From Chitinophagaceae bacterium (GTDB lineage: Bacteria > Bacteroidota > Bacteroidia > Chitinophagales > Chitinophagaceae), in contig JACMLY010000023.1 in assembly GCA_014379345.1 (NCBI GenBank), positions 1-38,296 of the forward strand: a stretch of DNA of 38,296 bases, in the 5' to 3' direction. Positions within the stretch are counted from its first letter, which is position 1; every line of letters begins with the position of its first letter. This document shows, one piece after another, positions 1 to 8,038 of the stretch. The notes under the pieces were generated by a model. It saw nothing but the letters and a program-made list of their open reading frames with translations. It was not told where the DNA came from and searched no databases. The position numbers were made by a program, and so were the translations under genes.

Positions 1-978
1 ATCGACGGCATACGTGTAGATGCCGTCAGTTCAATGCTAAAACTGAACTACTCAAGAACACACGGCCAGTGGGAACCGAATGAACACGGCGGAGATGGCA
101 ACCTTGAAGCGATCGCGTTGATAAAAGATATGAATGAAACCATTTTCCGCGATTTTCCTGATGTACAAACCATTGCCGAAGAAGCCACAGACTGGCCGGG
201 AATCAGCAAACCAACATTTCTTGGTGGCCTGGGATTCGGTATGAAATGGATGATGGGATGGATGCACGACACGCTCGACTTTTTTAAATTTGATCCGCTG
301 CATCGCGAACATCATCAAAACAAATTTACATTCAGCATGGTGTATTATTACGACGAGAATTTCATGCTGCCTCTAAGCCATGATGAAGTGGTGCATGGGA
401 AAAGCCCCATGCTATATAAAATGCCCGGTGACGATTGGCAGAAGTTTGCCAATCTACGCCTGATGTATTCATATATGTTCACACACCCCGGAGGAAAATT
501 ATTATTCATGGGTAATGAATTCGGAGCTACCAGTGAGTGGAACCACAAAAGCGAGTTGCAGTGGGATCTATTAAAACATGATTCTCACAAATTGTTGAAA
601 GACTGCGTGCGCGATCTAAACCTTTTGTTACGAGGGCAACCCGCTTTATACGAAAAACAGTTTTCAATTGAGGGTTTTGAGTGGATAGATCTTAATCACC
701 GTACAGAAAGCGTGATCGTCTACAAAAGAAAGGGCAAAAATCCGGAAGATGATTTGCTGATCATTTTGAATTGTACCCCGGTAGTTCGAAACGATTGGAA
801 AGTATATACTACAGGAAAACATGTATGGAGAGAAATTTTTAATAGTGACGATAAAAAGTACTGGGGCACTGGAAATGTGTTCAATCCAGACATTCAGACC
901 ACGCTTGTGGATAAAAAAGAAAACACTTATGAAATAAATATTCATTTACCACCGTTAGCCGCTATAGTTCTTAGATAA
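1..978 (+). CDS. glgB: 1,4-alpha-glucan branching enzyme, C-terminal part (5' end outside window)
   Basis: The frame is open from base 1, so this is the 3' part of a longer gene. The ATG at 34 is internal. The enzyme moves alpha-1,4 glucan segments into alpha-1,6 branches during glycogen synthesis. The visible part begins in the GH13 barrel: DGIRVDAVSSM carries the catalytic nucleophile Asp, TIAEEATDWPG the acid/base Glu, and LPLSHDEVVHGKSPM the third catalytic Asp with its preceding His. The C-terminal all-beta domain follows and ends in LPPLAAIVLR, which is typical of the family. About 325 codons are visible, roughly the last half of a usual GlgB. The next gene on the same strand starts 63 bases later and has no evident link to glycogen. 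Confidence 0.95.
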   Translation: MDGIRVDAVSSMLKLNYSRTHGQWEPNEHGGDGNLEAIALIKDMNETIFRDFPDVQTIAEEATDWPGISKPTFLGGLGFGMKWMMGWMHDTLDFFKFDPLHREHHQNKFTFSMVYYYDENFMLPLSHDEVVHGKSPMLYKMPGDDWQKFANLRLMYSYMFTHPGGKLLFMGNEFGATSEWNHKSELQWDLLKHDSHKLLKDCVRDLNLLLRGQPALYEKQFSIEGFEWIDLNHRTESVIVYKRKGKNPEDDLLIILNCTPVVRNDWKVYTTGKHVWREIFNSDDKKYWGTGNVFNPDIQTTLVDKKENTYEINIHLPPLAAIVLR

Positions 979-1041
979 ACCGGAACCATATTTCGATGTT
1001 TCGGCTTAATCCTATGTTAACTATAATCCTAAACATATTCT

Positions 1042-2076
1042 ATGTGTAAAAGCCTCCTGGTGGTAGTGGTTTTATCATTCGGTTTAACCCTTGGTTACGC
1101 TCAAAATATTGATAGTTCTTCGTATTACTTTCAAAAAGGGATTGACGAGAAAAACGCACGCAAATATCGCGAAGCGGAAAAGAATTTTGCGAAAGCATAT
1201 CAGCAGTCTCCCGATAATTTCGATATTGTTGTTGAACTCGCCAATGCCTATATAGCCCAAAATCGATATGCTGAAGGAAGGGAAAAATACCTGCGGGCCG
1301 ATCAGTTAAAATCAAATGATCCGGTGGTTACGGAAGCCCTGGCAACACTTTCCTTTAACCTGCGCAAATGGGATGATGCTATTAAATATGCGGAAAAATC
1401 GCAACGCCTCCAACCCAATAAACCAGTCAGCTTTATAATCGGTAAAAGCTACTATGAACAGGAGAATTATGGTGAAGCAGTTAAACATCTGCAGATCGCT
1501 GCGAAAGAAGAGCCTTCCAGAGCCGAGATCAACTATATCATTGGACGTTCTTACCTGGATATGAGCAATTACAAGCAATCAGCCGGTTATTTTGAAAAAG
1601 CCATTGCCCTGGATTCTTCAAAAGTTAACTGGATCTATGAAGCTGGATTGGTGTTTTATGCCATCCCTGACTATAAAAAATCATTGGTATATATTGAGCT
1701 TGCCGGCGCAAAAGGGTATAAGAGGTCGAATGACTACCTCGAAAACCTGGGCAATGCATACATCAATGTAAAAGAATACGACAAAGGCATTGAAGTGCTG
1801 AAAGAAGTAATGAAGAAAAAACCAAGCGACCAGGAACTGATATACCAGGTTGCCCAAGCCTATTTCAAGGCAAAAAAATACCAGGAAGCTATCGATACCT
1901 GGGATATCGCACTGGGACTTGATAAAACAAATGCAAATGTGTTGTACATGATCGGCCTCTCATACCAGAAAAAAGGCGAGAAACAAAAAGGCCAGCAACT
2001 ATGCGATAAAGCCATTGAAATGGATCCTTCCCTAAATTCTCTGCGCCAAAAGCAGGATATGGGAATGGGGCTTTAA
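1042..2076 (+). CDS. secreted tetratricopeptide-repeat protein
   Basis: The 344-residue protein begins with a signal peptide (hydrophobic VVVVLSFGLTLGYAQ, cleavage likely around residue 20), so it should be periplasmic or surface exposed. The rest is a chain of about eight 34-residue TPR units, recognisable by repeated patterns such as KYREAEKNFAKAYQQSPDN, NYGEAVKHLQIAAKEEP and KYQEAIDTWDIALGLDKTN. TPR arrays are protein-interaction scaffolds; no catalytic domain is present and the partner is unknown. The gene follows glgB by 63 bases but may have its own promoter; no clear TAnnTTTG element was found. It ends convergent to argS across a short palindromic repeat. Confidence 0.85.
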   Translation: MCKSLLVVVVLSFGLTLGYAQNIDSSSYYFQKGIDEKNARKYREAEKNFAKAYQQSPDNFDIVVELANAYIAQNRYAEGREKYLRADQLKSNDPVVTEALATLSFNLRKWDDAIKYAEKSQRLQPNKPVSFIIGKSYYEQENYGEAVKHLQIAAKEEPSRAEINYIIGRSYLDMSNYKQSAGYFEKAIALDSSKVNWIYEAGLVFYAIPDYKKSLVYIELAGAKGYKRSNDYLENLGNAYINVKEYDKGIEVLKEVMKKKPSDQELIYQVAQAYFKAKKYQEAIDTWDIALGLDKTNANVLYMIGLSYQKKGEKQKGQQLCDKAIEMDPSLNSLRQKQDMGMGL

Positions 2077-2091
2077 TATGTGTGATGTTTG

Positions 2092-2170
2092 ATGTACGAA
2101 ATATGAAGTACGAAGTTCTAACTTCGTACCTCGTACCTCGTACTTAACACATCTAACATCTAACATCTTC
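2092..2170. repeat. degenerate 'TACTTCGTAC' type intergenic repeat with palindrome
   Basis: The gap between the convergent TPR and argS genes is built of short variants of TTCGTAC and CATCTAACAT. Bases 2108-2129 form a perfect palindrome with 10-base arms (GTACGAAGTT, loop CT, AACTTCGTAC). Similar words occur at 27560-27622 and inside the ABC-F gene near 17640-17668. The hairpin could end transcription from either side, but there is no strong T-run. Confidence 0.6.
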
Positions 2171-2172
2171 CC

Positions 2173-4059
2173 TCACATTCTTTCAGGAACCTTTATTCCC
2201 AGCAATCCCATGCCAGACTTGATAACATTGACAGTCATTTGAGCAAGCTGCAAACGCAACTCTTTTTTATCTTCTGTTTCAGCGGTCAATATTCTTAGTT
2301 CGGTTACAAAACTGTTGAAGACCTGTGCGAGTCCGAAAATATAATTGGCAATTACAGACGGGTTCATTTCATGGGAGGCCTGCTCAATGGTGGTTGGATA
2401 TTTTTCGAGTTCTATAATAACATTTTTTTCAAGTGGTAGAAGTGGTAGCTCTTGTAAAATATTGCGAGGCTGTTCTTTACGAAGGATTGATTTAGTGCGG
2501 GCAAATGTGTATTGAATAAAGGGCCCGGTGAATCCATGGAATTCAATGGACTCCTCCGGATTAAAGATCATTCTCTTTTTTGGATCCACGCGAAGAAGGA
2601 AAAATTTCAATGCGCCCACTCCCAAAATATAATAGAGGTCTTTTAATTCTTCATCTGTAAAATCTTTCACCTTACCTAATTCCTGTGTATGGTTCGCAGC
2701 AATAGATTCCATTTCTGTTACAATATCATCCGCATCCACAACAGTCCCTTCCCGGCTTTTCATTCGTCCACCTGGCAATTCAACCATGCCATACGACAAA
2801 TGATAAATATTATCTGCATTCGGAATTTGCAATTTCTGACAAATAAGTTTTAATACTTTCATGTGATAGTTCTGTTCGTCTCCGATAACATAAATACTTT
2901 GATCGATTTTGTAATCATCGTATTTCTGTTTGGCGAGGCCAAGGTCCTGCGTGATATAAACAGATGTACCATCCCTTCTCAATAATAATTTTTCATCCAG
3001 ACCCTTTGCTGTAAGATCAATCCACACACTTCCATCTTCTCTGCGTATGAACACGCCCTTTGATAAACCCTGCTCTACAAAATGTTTACCAAGCAAATAA
3101 GTCTCACTCTCATAATACGTCTTATCAAAATCACTGCCGATCCTTTTGTATGTAGTATCAAACCCTGCATAAACCCAGCCATTCATGGTTCGCCATAATG
3201 CGATGGTTTCTTCATCTCCCTGTTCCCATTTCAGCAACATTTCCCTCACTTCCTGCATGATAGGGGTATTATTCCGTACAAGTTCTCTAATCTCATCCAT
3301 CAACTCTTTTGTCTTTTCTTCATTTCCGGATGACTGTTCAAGTCTGTCAAGGAAGAGCCCGAGTTTTTTCTGGTCTTCTTCACTGCATGCAGCCGGTTCT
3401 CCCTGCATTATTTTTTGAAGAAGTGGCTCTGATTGTTTTCGCAGTTCGTTTTCAAAGGCCACATAAAAATTTCCTACAAAATGGTCGCCTTTCAATCCGG
3501 TTGATTCAGGTGTTTCGCCATTGCCGAATTTTTTCCACGCAAGCATTGATTTACAGATATGAATACCCCGATCGTTGACAATACAGGTTTTTACAACGTC
3601 CGAACCATTGGCCTCAAAAATCGCAGCAATGCTCCAACCCAGGAAATTATTACGCAAATGCCCGAGATGCAAGGGCTTATTCGTATTGGGTGAAGAATAT
3701 TCAACCATCACTTTCCTTCCACCTTTAGTTTTGAATCCGTAATATTCTGTTGAGTGACTTTCCTTGAGAAATTGCAACCAGTATCGGTCGCTGATAGAAA
3801 GATTTAAAAATCCTTTGATGACATTAAAACTAGAAAACAAATGGGAGTGTGTGTTCACCATTTTCTCCCCTAATTCCCTGCCCAATGCCTCAGGCGCTTT
3901 TTTTAATGATTTTGTTAAGGCAAAAAGAACGACGGTATAATCACCGTCGAAATCGGGTTTGGTCTCACTAACCTGTATGTCTTCAGCAGCCATTTCTAAC
4001 TGAAATGCATTTTTTATCTCCCCGGCAACAGCCTCCTGAATAACCCGAACAATGCCCAT
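2173..4059 (-). CDS. argS: arginyl-tRNA synthetase
   Basis: Class I aminoacyl-tRNA synthetase that charges tRNA-Arg in the cytoplasm. The 628 residues fit the family. The N-terminal additional domain (about 1-105) precedes the HIGH-type signature PLHLGHLRNN near residue 130, set in SSPNTNKPLHLGH. The KMSKS equivalent is GGRMKSREGTVV near residue 430. The C-terminal DALR-type anticodon-binding domain contains the family's usual FTGPFIQYTFAR. The ATG start lies 18 bases downstream of a TATTTTTG promoter element. The gene stands alone, convergent with the TPR gene. The only oddity is the MKSREG form of the KMSKS loop, which is common in Bacteroidota-type ArgS. Confidence 0.97.
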   Translation of the reverse strand: MGIVRVIQEAVAGEIKNAFQLEMAAEDIQVSETKPDFDGDYTVVLFALTKSLKKAPEALGRELGEKMVNTHSHLFSSFNVIKGFLNLSISDRYWLQFLKESHSTEYYGFKTKGGRKVMVEYSSPNTNKPLHLGHLRNNFLGWSIAAIFEANGSDVVKTCIVNDRGIHICKSMLAWKKFGNGETPESTGLKGDHFVGNFYVAFENELRKQSEPLLQKIMQGEPAACSEEDQKKLGLFLDRLEQSSGNEEKTKELMDEIRELVRNNTPIMQEVREMLLKWEQGDEETIALWRTMNGWVYAGFDTTYKRIGSDFDKTYYESETYLLGKHFVEQGLSKGVFIRREDGSVWIDLTAKGLDEKLLLRRDGTSVYITQDLGLAKQKYDDYKIDQSIYVIGDEQNYHMKVLKLICQKLQIPNADNIYHLSYGMVELPGGRMKSREGTVVDADDIVTEMESIAANHTQELGKVKDFTDEELKDLYYILGVGALKFFLLRVDPKKRMIFNPEESIEFHGFTGPFIQYTFARTKSILRKEQPRNILQELPLLPLEKNVIIELEKYPTTIEQASHEMNPSVIANYIFGLAQVFNSFVTELRILTAETEDKKELRLQLAQMTVNVIKSGMGLLGIKVPERM

Positions 4060-4077
4060 AATCTATTATTGAGGCCG

Positions 4078-4085
4078 CAAAAATA
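4078..4085 (-). promoter_or_regulatory. argS -7 promoter element (TATTTTTG)
   Basis: The minus strand reads TATTTTTG here, an exact match to the Bacteroidota -7 consensus TAnnTTTG, and is followed by CGGCC exactly as in the GtrA-like gene promoter. It sits 18 bases before the argS ATG. No good -33 TTG was found at the usual spacing. Confidence 0.6.
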
Positions 4086-4120
4086 GTACAATGAAGTGAG
4101 TTAGACAGCCTCTGAAGGAT

Positions 4121-4198
4121 GCTTGCCACGAATTACACGAATTATCACGAATTGAGTGATCGGTTAATTCGTGATAATTCGTGTAATTCGTGGCAAGC
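4121..4198. repeat. perfect 33-bp inverted repeat (ACGAATTA family)
   Basis: The arms 4121-4153 and 4166-4198 are exact reverse complements separated by 12 bases. Each arm is made of three CACGAATTA-like words. Related, less perfect copies lie at 22370-22428 and 34512-34552, with a fragment at 27514-27541. The plus-strand open frame from 4119 to 4322 arises from this repeat and is not taken as a gene. As RNA it would form a very long hairpin. Confidence 0.85.
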
Positions 4199-4212
4199 CC
4201 ATTCGCATAATA

Positions 4213-4243
4213 AAAAAGCTGCTCATATTATGAACAGCTTTTT
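4213..4243 (-). terminator. Rho-independent terminator on minus strand
   Basis: Read on the minus strand, AAAAAGCTG and CAGCTTTTTT flank a short loop and are followed by a T-rich stretch. It lies just after the stop codon of the small minus-strand ORF at 4251-4310, the only candidate gene that it could serve. Confidence 0.5.
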
Positions 4244-4250
4244 GTGCAGT

Positions 4251-4310
4251 TTAGGGATTAACCGGCTTCAAATATGGAGCATTTCCGCCATTTGTGGCTG
4301 GTTGATCCAT
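4251..4310 (-). CDS. possible small ORF (19 residues; 30 with upstream ATG at 4343)
   Basis: On the minus strand an ATG at 4310 opens a frame for a 19-residue peptide ending NGGNAPYLKPVNP and stop. The same frame is open upstream to about 4410 and has another ATG at 4343 (30 residues). A terminator-like hairpin follows directly after the stop, which is the main reason to list it. No signal peptide or known family is recognised, and no promoter was found. It may also be the decayed 3' end of a lost gene. The call is tentative. Confidence 0.3.
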   Translation of the reverse strand: MDQPATNGGNAPYLKPVNP

Positions 4311-4411
4311 TTTATTGATTAAAGTCAAATGATTACCCGGCATAGGTAAATGCACCGAGCTGAATGAAAATCCTAAGAATGTTGTTAAACGTTGTTGCCG
4401 ATTCCATCAAT

Positions 4412-4444
4412 TTTGACACTCACCGGCTAATTCCGGTATTTTTG
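4412..4444 (+). promoter_or_regulatory. Bacteroidota-type promoter for the GtrA-like gene
   Basis: TTTG at 4412-4415, then 21 bases, then TATTTTTG at 4437-4444 match the -33 and -7 consensus. Transcription would start near 4450, inside the longer open frame that begins at 4364. This argues for translation from the ATG at 4466. Confidence 0.65.
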
Positions 4445-4465
4445 CGGCCGATTAACGAGAAGCAG

Positions 4466-4945
4466 ATGTTGAAAGATTTTGTTCTTACTATTTTAAATAT
4501 ATTGTATCACCCTTTCAGAAAGTTGATGCCGTATCAAACGTTCAGGTACGCTGCATGCGGAGCAGGAAATACACTGCTTGATATCTTTATTTATTTTCTC
4601 AGTTATAATTTCATCTTCCAAAAACAAATTGTCTATACGCCCGTAGGCGCTATCAGTCCTTATATTGCGGCATTTCTGATGGCTTTTATCATCAGTTTTC
4701 CAACAGGCTTTTATCTAAACCGGTATATTGTTTTTCCAGGATCCATATTACCCGGGCGTAATCAATTAGTGCGCTACTTTTTGTTAGTGATTGCCTGTGT
4801 TTTCCTTAATTATTTTTTTATCAAACTATTTGTTGAACAGTTTCAGGTTTATCCTACGGTGTCCAAAATTATTACCACTTTTATTGTTGTTACATTCAGT
4901 TACCTCACACAGAAGCATTTTACATTCAAAGGTAAAAAGGCATAA
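4466..4945 (+). CDS. GtrA-like membrane protein
   Basis: The 159-residue integral membrane protein has four hydrophobic helices and the GtrA/DPMS landmarks: FRYAACGAGNTLLD in helix 1, FYLNRYIVF after helix 2, and YLTQKHFTFKGKK at the C-terminus. Family members are thought to move or present polyprenyl-linked sugars for cell-surface glycosylation; the substrate here is unknown. An upstream ATG at 4364 would add 34 residues, but a good promoter lies inside that extension, so 4466 is preferred. No glycosyltransferase gene is adjacent. Downstream lies a 436-base gap with repeat elements. Confidence 0.85.
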   Translation: MLKDFVLTILNILYHPFRKLMPYQTFRYAACGAGNTLLDIFIYFLSYNFIFQKQIVYTPVGAISPYIAAFLMAFIISFPTGFYLNRYIVFPGSILPGRNQLVRYFLLVIACVFLNYFFIKLFVEQFQVYPTVSKIITTFIVVTFSYLTQKHFTFKGKKA

Positions 4946-5000
4946 AGGCATTCTATAATTAGAATAGCTTTTGAAAGTGGTTTGCTCATTTCTTTTTTAA

Positions 5001-5153
5001 CTGTCATCCCCAGCCTGCCTGACCGGCAGGCAGCGTACGAGGGATCTCAGGGACAAGCAATTTGAACTGTCCTATATACTCAAGAACCTGAACGTTTAAG
5101 TCTCGCAGATGCTTCGTACCCTGCCTGCCGGGCAGGCACGCTCAGTATGACAG
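5001..5153. repeat. MITE-like palindromic element, copy 1
   Basis: About 153 bases bounded by imperfect terminal inverted repeats of about 42 bases that begin CTGTCAT and contain the GCCTGCC/GGCAGGC core. The centre carries AAGAACCTGAACGTTTAAG. It lies in the 436-base gene-free gap 4946-5381, which otherwise holds only spacer sequence between this copy and the next. No ORF or transposase is present, so it would be a non-autonomous element. Confidence 0.7.
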
Positions 5154-5215
5154 GTTGGGGGTTGTTTACATCAGCTTTTTTCATCAGCCTTTTTAACTGT
5201 TATCTTCTTTTTTAA

Positions 5216-5348
5216 CTGTCATCCCCGAGCCTGACCGGCAGGCAGGGTACGAGGGCTCTCAGGGATTTGCATTCTCGAACTGCCTGATAATTATGTAAGA
5301 ACCTGAACGTTTAAGTCTCTCGGATGCTTCGTACCCTGCCAATGACAG
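5216..5348. repeat. MITE-like palindromic element, copy 2 (right arm shortened)
   Basis: This is a second copy in the same orientation as the one at 5001, with the same left end and the same central AAGAACCTGAACGTTTAAG. Its right arm has lost about 20 bases of the GCAGG core, so it can no longer form the full hairpin. The spacer and left end, 5134-5240, match 28447-28576 in reverse orientation. Confidence 0.7.
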
Positions 5349-5381
5349 GTTGGGGGATGACAGATAAACAATACTGCTGAA

Positions 5382-7610
5382 TTATTTTGTGTTTTTAAGC
5401 ACCGCGTTTGCCTGTTTTGAAATTTTATTTAATACGGCCGCTTTTAATTTCTTTTGTTTGAACGTTTCCTCCATTTCCTTTAAGGTGGCTTTTGCATTTT
5501 TTTCGTCTGCTTCCAGCAGGTATGCTTTTGCCAAATGACGATACGCCCAGTTCAAAGTAATATTATCGACCCCTTCGTTGCCCTTTGAGGCGGTAAACAC
5601 TTTATTAAGCCTGGATTTAGCAGCTGTAAGATTTCTCTTCCTAGTAATTACTTTCTGCGCGTTTGAATCTGCTACTTTGAATTTCATTGCTTCGTTCACT
5701 CCCAAAACAAGGTCCGCATAAACAGTAAGATCATTATTCTTATACCTTTCGCTTACTTCCTGCAGGTCCTGCATTCCTTTTTGAAGAACTTCCGAATCAG
5801 ATCCCAACAAATAGAATAAGGCTCCGGCATCACTGGTAAAATATTTGTCTGCGATCTGGTCATCCGCCTGGGTAATGGGTGATTTAACGCGTATGGAAAC
5901 TTCTTCAGACTGTACAATGCCGCCGTCTTTATTCAGGTATGCGCCTTTTATCTTATAAAATCCGGGCTGGTCAAAATAGAACCCTTCTTTTCCATATCCA
6001 ATGTACGAGCTGGCATACGCCGTATTGTTTTCAGTGGTCAGTTCTGTTTCCTCAGGCATGGAACAATTGTGCGCGAGCGCTTCATACAAACATATTTTGC
6101 CATTCGGTTTGAGTATTCCGATTCGTACATTGTCGTGCTTGGGATGCAAATTAGAGTTGACGAGTTTACCATTCATATCCATACAGCGCAGCTTGATCTC
6201 AATCACCACGGGCTCGCCAAGAGAATAGGTCTTTTTAACAGGCATCAGCTCAAGTTTAAGGCCACTGTTATTCTCTATCATTTCCTTCGAAAATATTTCA
6301 ATAGCATCGCCATGCTCCAGGCCAGCTCCAACTGCCCAGTCATTTCCACCCATGATCACATTCTGACGGTAGCCATGGCGCATATGAAGAAGTTCTCCAT
6401 TGTCAAAAATGAAATTAAAATTATTCCAGAAACTTCCAGCCCCATTGCGCTGGTCATAACGCCAGTCGTAGTTCATCCAGCTAAGACTATCATTGCGGCC
6501 CTTATCCCATGAATGTAACAGGTTAAATGCGTGCCCGAGTTCGTGCACATATGTGTACAACAAATGACGGTTATAATCTGTGGTACTCGGATGATAATTC
6601 AATACCGTATCCTGGAATACGGCACAACCCTGGCGGTGCTGACGAAGACCGGGAAGATAATCGAACATGATCCCCAGTAAAGTGCTGCTCACGGCCCTTC
6701 GTGCTGCAAACAGCCATACTGCCCATTGTGGCGTGTTGCTATAACGGCTAAAATGACGTACCATAGAAGCATGCATTTCGGATTCTGTCCAACGCGCATC
6801 TGTTCCGGCTTCCGCACTCACAATGGCGTTATTACGACCAGTCATCACCATCTGTATACCTGCTTCTTCATACGCTTTCACCGTTGTCAATACCCGGTGC
6901 GGCGCAGGACATGGGAGACTGGCTGTGTTATAAGAGGCGAACAGAGTAGATCCAACCTCACTGTCTGTTTCTAATTGTACCGTCCTGAAAAAAGTATTGT
7001 TGAAAAGGCAGGTGTATACAGATCCCTGCTGTGTATTAAGGAGAAAAGTAACGGTGGCAGGAGCTGCCGGCTGAATGATCAGGTTGCGATTAATGACAAT
7101 GCGTACACGATTGGCCCATACTGTTGTTGTACCTGTAAACGCACCTTCAATGGTTACTTTCGTTGAAGTATAGCTGATAGATGGCGATACTAACCGGAAG
7201 GAGCCGAAATGATTGACAACGCTTCCGAGTGAATAGAAATCAAAACTGGCGGTATTTTGTGCTCGTGGCCGGTCAACATCCGTACGGAGCTCCAATCGAA
7301 AATTACCAGCGGATCCTATATATGAGCCGCTCACCAGGCGACGTACTAGAACCGGTATGGGTAACTGCGCGGGTGCTCCTGTTTCAGGCGGAAATGTCTC
7401 GAGCCTCCCTTCCGGATATACGATGTCATCCGGAGGTGCAGTGAGTGTCGGCTCTAAAGATTTTGCAAGATTACCACCCGCATCGACATGATGCGAGATT
7501 TCAGTGTGCCCATTTCCGGATTTTTGTCCAGGCATTTCGGGAAGGAGAGTGGGAGCTTCATGCTGAGCTGCTGTCCCCGATTCCAGCAAAGAGGGATCAT
7601 TGACTGACAT
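5382..7610 (-). CDS. putative metzincin-type zinc metalloprotease without signal peptide
   Basis: 742 residues from the ATG at 7610; an in-frame TTG at 7634 would add 8. Residues 1-85 are Pro/Glu/Thr rich and low in complexity. Near 356-366 is HELGHAFNLLH, the long zinc motif HExxHxxxxxH, followed by SWMNYDW, which looks like the Met-turn. The usual glycine of HExxHxxGxxH is Asn here. Residues about 460-590 look like an Ig-type beta domain (GFYFDQPGFYKIKGAY), and the last 140 are helical and Lys-rich. No signal peptide or membrane segment is seen, so the export route is unknown. It is last in a minus-strand cluster of five genes, separated from the papain-like gene by about 430 bases that may hold its own control region. 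Substrate unknown. Confidence 0.75.
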   Translation of the reverse strand: MSVNDPSLLESGTAAQHEAPTLLPEMPGQKSGNGHTEISHHVDAGGNLAKSLEPTLTAPPDDIVYPEGRLETFPPETGAPAQLPIPVLVRRLVSGSYIGSAGNFRLELRTDVDRPRAQNTASFDFYSLGSVVNHFGSFRLVSPSISYTSTKVTIEGAFTGTTTVWANRVRIVINRNLIIQPAAPATVTFLLNTQQGSVYTCLFNNTFFRTVQLETDSEVGSTLFASYNTASLPCPAPHRVLTTVKAYEEAGIQMVMTGRNNAIVSAEAGTDARWTESEMHASMVRHFSRYSNTPQWAVWLFAARRAVSSTLLGIMFDYLPGLRQHRQGCAVFQDTVLNYHPSTTDYNRHLLYTYVHELGHAFNLLHSWDKGRNDSLSWMNYDWRYDQRNGAGSFWNNFNFIFDNGELLHMRHGYRQNVIMGGNDWAVGAGLEHGDAIEIFSKEMIENNSGLKLELMPVKKTYSLGEPVVIEIKLRCMDMNGKLVNSNLHPKHDNVRIGILKPNGKICLYEALAHNCSMPEETELTTENNTAYASSYIGYGKEGFYFDQPGFYKIKGAYLNKDGGIVQSEEVSIRVKSPITQADDQIADKYFTSDAGALFYLLGSDSEVLQKGMQDLQEVSERYKNNDLTVYADLVLGVNEAMKFKVADSNAQKVITRKRNLTAAKSRLNKVFTASKGNEGVDNITLNWAYRHLAKAYLLEADEKNAKATLKEMEETFKQKKLKAAVLNKISKQANAVLKNTK

Positions 7611-7800
7611 AATAGAAGGTTTTGTGGTTAACAATAAAATGCTAATGCGATTACACAGTATCGACGCATACTAATAAGCAAACCAAAATAAATTGGGACG
7701 GATATGAAGGCTAGTAAGCAGTTCTTAAATCTGAAGAAAAATGAACGATGACGGGTGTGATTCCATTCTGATGATTCTCTCTAGTAAGCGTATGGAGATT

Positions 7801-7863
7801 TTTATAATAGTATTATAAAGCTACTGGGATTTGTTGGATTTTGACAAGGATTTGTTGAATTTT
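7801..7863 (-). promoter_or_regulatory. possible operator region: palindrome plus 21-bp spaced direct repeats
   Basis: In the gene-free stretch 7611-8038, TTTATAATA and TATTATAAA (7801-7819) form a perfect palindrome with a one-base centre. Next to it GGATTTGTTGGATTTT (7827-7842) and GGATTTGTTGAATTTT (7848-7863) repeat with a 21-base period, two helical turns. This suits regulator binding upstream of the metalloprotease gene. No clear TAnnTTTG was found nearby. Confidence 0.4.
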
Positions 7864-7977
7864 AAAAAAGACCAATGATTTATTGCTTTAACGTTGAAAC
7901 ATATTAAAACTCCGGAATGTTTTTAAAAACGTAATATCTGACACTTATCATATCCGGCGGATGTTTCGATTCCATTC

Positions 7978-8034
7978 ATCCTTAAATCAACGTCTATGTG
8001 TTAAGCCAATTGATCTTTAAAATCCTTAAATCAA
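7978..8034. repeat. 13-bp direct repeat pair
   Basis: ATCCTTAAATCAA occurs exactly at 7978-7990 and 8022-8034, just after the stop codon of the papain-like gene. The function is unknown; it could be chance in AT-rich DNA. The rest of 7611-8038 holds no gene that I can see. Confidence 0.35.
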
Positions 8035-8038
8035 GGTA

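Noticed and set aside
4121..4198. CRISPR-like repeat array
   Set aside because: The words are arms of one inverted repeat, without equal unique spacers, and no cas gene is present.
4119..4322. Plus-strand 67-codon open frame
   Set aside because: More than a third of it is the perfect inverted repeat at 4121-4198, and the rest lies opposite the small ORF and terminator. No domain is seen.
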